Positions 23,191 to 27,349 of a DNA stretch of 27,349 nucleotides are shown one piece after another. The position numbers were made by a program, and so were the translations under genes. The DNA comes from a virus: positions 1 to 27,349 of IMG/VR virus record IMGVR_UViG_3300020463_000111. One strand, 5' to 3'. The notes under the pieces are model-generated. The model had not been told where the DNA came from and ran no database searches. It saw nothing but the letters and a program-made list of their open reading frames with translations. Each line of letters begins with the position of its first letter. Within the stretch, counting starts at the first letter, position 1.

Positions 23191-24011
23191 TAAACTTCAC
23201 CGCCTTCTTCATATTGTTTAAGCATTCGATCAAAAAACTCTGTACCTTTTGCTTTTACAACATTCTTAGGGATGACATATTCTCCGCCTTCCATCTCGGC
23301 ATTGTTAACACCAGCTACTTTAACTGGTATTCCGCCTTGAGCATGTGACGGCCCGACAAGTACACCACCTTCATTCATCATTTGTGGTGGTTGTGGCTGC
23401 ATTCCTTCTGCGCTTTCAATCTGTACATCAGCCTCCATAGCTTTTGCTGCCATAAGTATAGCACTAATAAGACCCTCATCATATTGTTGAGGCATATCTT
23501 CTTCTGGAACTAATCCTCTTTGGATAGCCAGCTGCCTAATCTGAGGATACATAGAAGGATTTTGCTGTACTGTTCTAGCAAGTTGGATAATCATATTTAA
23601 CTGATTAGTGTCTAGCTCACCTGATTGAATACCTGCCTCAATAGCTGCTCGTATTCTAGCTACCACCTCTGGATTCTGCGCCAAAGTCTGATCTATCTGG
23701 TTATTCATCATTGCTGGATTAGTAGGGCCTTGTGGCATTTGTGGTTGCAACCCTGCTGGCTGAACCATACCACCTTCTTGAAATGTAGCAGGTTGCATCC
23801 TAAAATCTAAAACCGGATACTGTGGATTTCCGCCTGTTACCCCTGTAGGTATTTCACCTAAAGCCGATTGTGTAACGGGAGGTGCAGGCATTGTTATTAG
23901 TGTTTCGATCGCTGGTGGTAAATCCAATGACACAGAGTCAGGCACAGCTGGACTTACCAGATCAGGAGCTTTAGCTTGCATCATAGGATCAGTGTCTGGT
24001 TTCATTACCAT
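23190..24011 (-). CDS. virion-associated protein, Pro/Gln-rich with GPSHAQGGI motif
   Basis: A 273-aa protein. The first 105 residues are Pro/Met/Gln-rich and probably disordered. A helical middle (about 105-200) follows, and then a compact C-terminal segment GGVLVGPSHAQGGIPVKVAG with EGGEYVIPKNVVKAKG and a final FFDRMLKQYEEGG. The pair 'G-P-S-H-x-x-G-G-I' and 'E-G-G-E-x-x-I-x-K' recurs near the ends of many phage tail and internal virion proteins, where its role is not known. The start at 24011 is favoured over ATG 24005 because AGAGGA lies eight bases upstream of it. It overlaps the next gene by one base. Position between the tail nozzle gene and the ejection set supports a virion role. Confidence 0.7.
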   Translation of the reverse strand: MVMKPDTDPMMQAKAPDLVSPAVPDSVSLDLPPAIETLITMPAPPVTQSALGEIPTGVTGGNPQYPVLDFRMQPATFQEGGMVQPAGLQPQMPQGPTNPAMMNNQIDQTLAQNPEVVARIRAAIEAGIQSGELDTNQLNMIIQLARTVQQNPSMYPQIRQLAIQRGLVPEEDMPQQYDEGLISAILMAAKAMEADVQIESAEGMQPQPPQMMNEGGVLVGPSHAQGGIPVKVAGVNNAEMEGGEYVIPKNVVKAKGTEFFDRMLKQYEEGGEV

Positions 24012-24013
24012 AA

Positions 24014-24385
24014 TTACCGTCCTCTCATTTGTTTAATTAAAAAATTAAGTGTAGCTCTCATCTCAGCTACATCGCCAGCTAAGGTCTGTACATCCACGAT
24101 AAGTTTCCGTACATCACTTAAATTAGCTAGATCATAAGCAGTGCCACTTATAGTAATAGTAGAACCATCACCTTTAGCAGTTACCTGCTGCATCTTTTGT
24201 TGACCCATTTGATTTACTGTAACTTGACCTTGGGTTATTGCTTTACTTACAACGTCAGTTTCACCACGAAGCCCAGTTAGAAGTTCTATGTTTTCTTTAA
24301 CTGCACCAATAAGTACAGTTTGGTAATCTGTAAAACCTCCTTGTGGTACTGCTGGTACACTTGTAAATCTATTGGCTACACTCAT
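24014..24385 (-). CDS. small hypothetical structural protein with C-terminal helix
   Basis: A 123-aa protein I cannot name. It has an N-terminal Pro-rich piece, a helix around residues 24-45, a Gln/Val-rich stretch (QGQVTVNQMGQQKMQQVTA), a short strand region (STITISGTAYDL), and a closing heptad-like helix (VRKLIVDVQTLAGDVAEMR) suited to a trimeric or longer coiled coil. The ATG overlaps the nozzle gene stop (ATGA), with GAGGAC six bases before the start. Such short coiled-coil proteins next to tail genes are often adaptor or fibre-attachment components; this is only suggested by position. Confidence 0.65.
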   Translation of the reverse strand: MSVANRFTSVPAVPQGGFTDYQTVLIGAVKENIELLTGLRGETDVVSKAITQGQVTVNQMGQQKMQQVTAKGDGSTITISGTAYDLANLSDVRKLIVDVQTLAGDVAEMRATLNFLIKQMRGR

Positions 24386-26787
24386 GCTGTCCTCAATCCG
24401 TATGGGGTCTCACCTATATGTATCGCCCGTATTCTTGACGAACCTGACACCCCGACTTCGAATGTATCACTTCTATACCCTGTTGGCAATCTAAATACTT
24501 CGTCAGAACTTATTGTCCCTTGAAAGATCAACTGTTTATCAACAAACAACTTAAAGGTAACTGGTAACACACCTGAAATATCTTTTTGAAAACGTGTTTG
24601 TCCGTCCGCATTAATAGCAAAAGCATTTAAAGTACCTATATTTGACACTCTAGCCCCAGCATCTGTATAATCTGTAGGCCCATTAACGCAACCAAGTTGT
24701 ATACTTTTAGCAAATATAGCATTGTTAAAAGCTGGTATGGCATTATTAAAAGCAATTATGTTTTCAGTCTCTGTTCCGGGTGTTTCAAAATCTGCAATAA
24801 CCCTAGCAGCACCAAGGTTCATAAAATCTTTAGTTACGATAGTTTTTGACTTCCACTCCAATGGAGAAAGAACCTGTGATTTATTGTCCCATTCATACAG
24901 ATTACCTAAAGTATCGCCAATGTAATACATAATACCTGTCTCATAATCGGTACAGGCAGCAGTAAACGTATACTGAATGCTTACAAAAAACCCGCCTACT
25001 TTATCATCTCGTTCATAGATAAATGATTTACTAGAATGAGAGCCAAAATACTTACCATTATAATAATGGCCAACGAGAGTAGCAGGGTTGAGAGCTTCAT
25101 TCCAAGTATCCCAGTCGTGGATAAGTTTAGTTACGAGGTCTATACCTTGTGAAGGAGCATAGGTAGCAAGCCCACCATGCGTTGCCCACATAACACCATA
25201 ACCCATATTAACAACAGATTTTTTAGAAAGACATGGGTACAATGTATCAATACGAGCAGACACCATAGTAGCAGGATCGTTACCTGATACTTGGTATGGA
25301 TACTCTTTTGTAAGGACAAGAATAAAACCTTGTATAGATTCTATTGCTACAATGTCAGAATCAAACGTTAATCTAAAACGCTCAGGCCAAGCATGTGGTC
25401 TATCAGGAAAAGAAAAACACAACTGGTTATCAAAAAAACCAATAAGAATATTATTATGGGCTGCACGAATACCGTTCATACCTGTAGGTGGTGGGTCGTT
25501 ATCCTCAGAGTTTAGTATCCTAGACAAGCCCGATATAAGAAAATCATCTACAAAAGTAAAACTACCTCCGTCACCCCAATATCTAGCTGTATCATCTAAA
25601 CTTTCTGAGACATCATGGAACACTGTACCATTAGTATCAGCAGTTTCACCAATAGCATTTCCACTGTCAGAAAATGTAAACGAATACTTATCAACAATAG
25701 ATGCTACAGAAAATTCACCATTCATACTGCCGCTGTCTGTAGTCATACCGGATAATTTAAATCTATCATTAACAATAAAATTATGTGGCTCTGCCAAGGT
25801 TAAAGTAACTACACTACCACTTCGTGCTACTTTGGTTGTAGCTGTTGGAAACCATAATGTTGCCAGTTGAAAATACTCTGTAGCGGCTGCTGAAACAACA
25901 GTTCTATATAATCGTATACCTCGTACAAAATTTTGTGCAGGTACGGAAGGTTTTGCAGTAGGTAAGTTAGTTACGTTTACAGTCTGCCCTTCTTTAATAT
26001 ACACCTCGTTTGAAGGTAAAGATGGTATAGCTTCTTCATCCCAAGGTGTAACCCATGTAAAAACATATGTTCTGATCTGTGTATTACCCGCAAGTTCAGA
26101 ACGACCGGAAGTATTTCCTGTTTTAGATACAGTGTCACCCGGACTAAAGTAAGTAAAGTCGGTGGCATTTAAAACTGTAACCTCTACGTTAGTAGCATTA
26201 AAAGCCTTAGCTTCGTCTGATGTGCCAAAATCCCTGACTGACACAACATTACCTGAACGTAAGTTGTGGTTTCCTGAACCATAGAATGTCGCGGTATTAC
26301 CACTATCTCTTTCATAGTGTGTTGAACTTACAACATTAAATGTTACAGCAGTAGCAGTTGGGGTTGTCTCGGGTAGTGGTAAACCAAGGTCGTAATAACC
26401 GTTAGTTACAGGAAACGGAGCACTTCCATTAGTAGCTAAATCATAGTTAGAAACTTTAGGTGTGCCATCGCCCGTATAATAAAATCTTTGTTCAGTGTCT
26501 TCTGTGTTAGAAGTAGTTGTCCAAGGTGCAGACGCAGTAGCAATATCTACATCATTGAGGTATGTAAGGAATACATTGTTACCGTTAGAAGGATTAGTAA
26601 GCTTATATAGTGTTTGAATTGTACCCGTTCGCCCGACATTTTCAACAAGCTTTGGAGTCCTATAAGGTATAAGATCACCAGAATACAGTTTAACATTGAA
26701 AGCATTTTGGGCAGCTCCATCAGGAAGTAACTCTGAAGATACTTTTGGAGCTTCCCCTAGAAACTTTGTTAGCTTTACTGACCCCAT
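24382..26787 (-). CDS. tail nozzle/stabilisation-like virion protein
   Basis: An 801-aa structural protein. The opening (KLTKFLGEAPKVSSELLPDG, then AAQNAFNVKLYSGDLIPYR) is a pattern I associate with podovirus 'stabilisation' or tail-tube nozzle proteins, the group of P22 gp10 and T7 gp12. Residues about 155-225 and 318-390 look like two copies of a beta-sandwich module (HN-x-x-x-G/N-D/N, then F/M-N-x-x-x-x-V, then F-T-Y/F), set into the main chain. From about 400 to 690 short strand repeats (FILVLTKEYPYQVSG, VMWATHGGLATYAP, GKYFGSHSSKSFIYERDD) resemble propeller blades. The product likely forms the end of the tail tube that DNA and ejection proteins pass through. Its start overlaps the endolysin stop as TAATG, and the ribosome binding site is poor, so coupling probably matters. 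Confidence 0.65.
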   Translation of the reverse strand: MGSVKLTKFLGEAPKVSSELLPDGAAQNAFNVKLYSGDLIPYRTPKLVENVGRTGTIQTLYKLTNPSNGNNVFLTYLNDVDIATASAPWTTTSNTEDTEQRFYYTGDGTPKVSNYDLATNGSAPFPVTNGYYDLGLPLPETTPTATAVTFNVVSSTHYERDSGNTATFYGSGNHNLRSGNVVSVRDFGTSDEAKAFNATNVEVTVLNATDFTYFSPGDTVSKTGNTSGRSELAGNTQIRTYVFTWVTPWDEEAIPSLPSNEVYIKEGQTVNVTNLPTAKPSVPAQNFVRGIRLYRTVVSAAATEYFQLATLWFPTATTKVARSGSVVTLTLAEPHNFIVNDRFKLSGMTTDSGSMNGEFSVASIVDKYSFTFSDSGNAIGETADTNGTVFHDVSESLDDTARYWGDGGSFTFVDDFLISGLSRILNSEDNDPPPTGMNGIRAAHNNILIGFFDNQLCFSFPDRPHAWPERFRLTFDSDIVAIESIQGFILVLTKEYPYQVSGNDPATMVSARIDTLYPCLSKKSVVNMGYGVMWATHGGLATYAPSQGIDLVTKLIHDWDTWNEALNPATLVGHYYNGKYFGSHSSKSFIYERDDKVGGFFVSIQYTFTAACTDYETGIMYYIGDTLGNLYEWDNKSQVLSPLEWKSKTIVTKDFMNLGAARVIADFETPGTETENIIAFNNAIPAFNNAIFAKSIQLGCVNGPTDYTDAGARVSNIGTLNAFAINADGQTRFQKDISGVLPVTFKLFVDKQLIFQGTISSDEVFRLPTGYRSDTFEVGVSGSSRIRAIHIGETPYGLRTA

Positions 26788-27302
26788 TACTTTTCAACCA
26801 TTCCTAGCGCAACCTCTGTTGCCTCATCGTTTCGCCTAGTCCAACCCCTACCAAACGCATCAAAGTGATTTAGACCCTCATAAAAACTTTGCCTTACTTC
26901 TTTAAACTTTTCTATCATAAAATTTGTGTCTTGCCCTAGAATAAGTTGTAGTGTCTTTGGCCCTATTACACCGTCTGGCTCAGCGCCACAACATTTCTGT
27001 ATACCTTTAGAACTTCTACTTACTCCAGAATTAACAGCCCAATCAAAAACAACGTAGTCTAAACCGGAAGGTAGTTCATCGCAATTTGCTTTTACCCAGT
27101 AATTATTTAGATATATTGGAGCAACATCTTCTGGTGTAAGTTTCATCATATCTTGTTTATCGACTTCGTAGCCTAACCACTCTTCGTAAACTTTTTTAGT
27201 AACTCCGAGGTTTGTCATACCCCCCGGATCACGTTCGTGATTTACAAATCCGCCTTCGTGCTTCAACAGAAGCTGTAGTGATTTATCAAAATTCTCTCTC
27301 AT
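26787..27302 (-). CDS. GH108 endolysin (N-acetylmuramidase)
   Basis: A 171-aa endolysin of glycoside hydrolase family 108. The N-terminal catalytic part has L-L-L-K-H-E16-G-G-F with the family's catalytic Glu, followed by DPGGMTNLGVT (25-35), and AVNSGVSRSSKG at 89-100. The C-terminal part (D-G-V-I-G-P-K-T, then a helix ending EGLNHFDAFGRGWTRRNDE) is the PG_binding_3-type region usually joined to it. There is no signal peptide or N-terminal membrane anchor, so release should depend on a holin. The gene directly overlaps the holin-like reading frame upstream (ATGA, 27299-27302), the normal lysis cassette order, and precedes the tail gene with a one-base overlap. AAGGGA about eight bases upstream is a fair ribosome binding site. 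Confidence 0.93.
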   Translation of the reverse strand: MRENFDKSLQLLLKHEGGFVNHERDPGGMTNLGVTKKVYEEWLGYEVDKQDMMKLTPEDVAPIYLNNYWVKANCDELPSGLDYVVFDWAVNSGVSRSSKGIQKCCGAEPDGVIGPKTLQLILGQDTNFMIEKFKEVRQSFYEGLNHFDAFGRGWTRRNDEATEVALGMVEK

Positions 27303-27349
27303 TTAGTAATTCCCTTTTGCTTTTCATATGTCCTAAGTCCTCCGATTCC
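27299..27349 (-). CDS. C-terminal end of a 3TM-type holin (partial)
   Basis: The final 16 codons and stop of a gene entering from the right edge: GIGGLRTYEKQKGITK. This ending (G-x-G-G-L-R-T-Y/F-E-K-x-K-G) closely resembles the end of three-transmembrane holins (GTA_holin_3TM type) that I recall from alphaproteobacterial phages. Its TGA overlaps the endolysin ATG by four bases, which is what a holin-endolysin pair would show. Only the tail is visible, so membrane segments cannot be checked. Confidence 0.6.
   Translation of the reverse strand, partial: GIGGLRTYEKQKGITK

Noticed and set aside
25352-25870. 172-codon open frame on the + strand
   Set aside because: It is antisense to the nozzle-like gene, has no Shine-Dalgarno, and its translation is low in recognisable structure; the minus-strand protein is coherent across the whole interval.

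Overview
This window is a contiguous piece of a lytic-type, short-tailed (podovirus-like) bacteriophage genome. Nearly every base is coding. Genes abut or overlap by 1 to 20 bases, most have a Shine-Dalgarno sequence, and no tRNA, rRNA, CRISPR array, insertion sequence, integrase or RNA polymerase gene is visible. Gene content and order (family-A DNA polymerase, RecB/Cas4-like nuclease, VRR-NUC nuclease, SNF2-like helicase, T7 gp2.5-like SSB, AEP-type primase-helicase, then a T7-style set of ejection proteins) recall marine alphaproteobacterial podoviruses of the HMO-2011 type. That placement is from memory of the families, not from a search. Both window edges cut through ongoing phage modules.

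Left arm (1-10429, + strand) is the DNA replication and recombination module. In order: an unidentified protein, a DUF6378-type protein, DNA polymerase, a small unknown, a PD-(D/E)XK nuclease with four Fe-S-type cysteines, a VRR-NUC nuclease, a helicase, a coiled-coil protein, a four-Cys protein, SSB, a small helix-turn-helix protein, a 951-aa primase-helicase, and a short basic reading frame with no ordinary start codon. The only real internal gap (7326-7374) holds a strong hairpin just before the primase-helicase gene.

Right arm (10442-27349, - strand, transcribed leftward from beyond the right edge) is lysis and virion assembly. In transcription order: the last 16 codons of a 3TM-type holin, a GH108 endolysin, an 801-aa tail nozzle/stabilisation-like protein, two small structural proteins, then what looks like a T7 gp13-gp14-gp15-gp16-like ejection set. 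That set is a GNAT-fold protein, an Ala/Gly-rich hydrophobic protein, an 817-aa protein with a lytic transglycosylase domain, and a giant 2809-aa protein. The two arms converge at about 10430-10441 over a small hairpin.

The most notable observations are: (1) an 80-codon gene with a near-perfect Shine-Dalgarno, of the small phage family that begins MPFKSKAQ, nested out of frame inside the 2809-aa gene; (2) a sharp left/right difference in the pentamer class CCNGA/TCNGG, with all 18 Pro-Asp/Glu pairs in left-arm genes written CCC-GA and only a minority in the giant right-arm gene; (3) the start-less reading frame after the primase stop codon, compatible with a +1 frameshift or a non-canonical start; (4) leucine at the Pol I position-762 equivalent; (5) an HExxGH metallopeptidase-like segment in the giant ejection protein.
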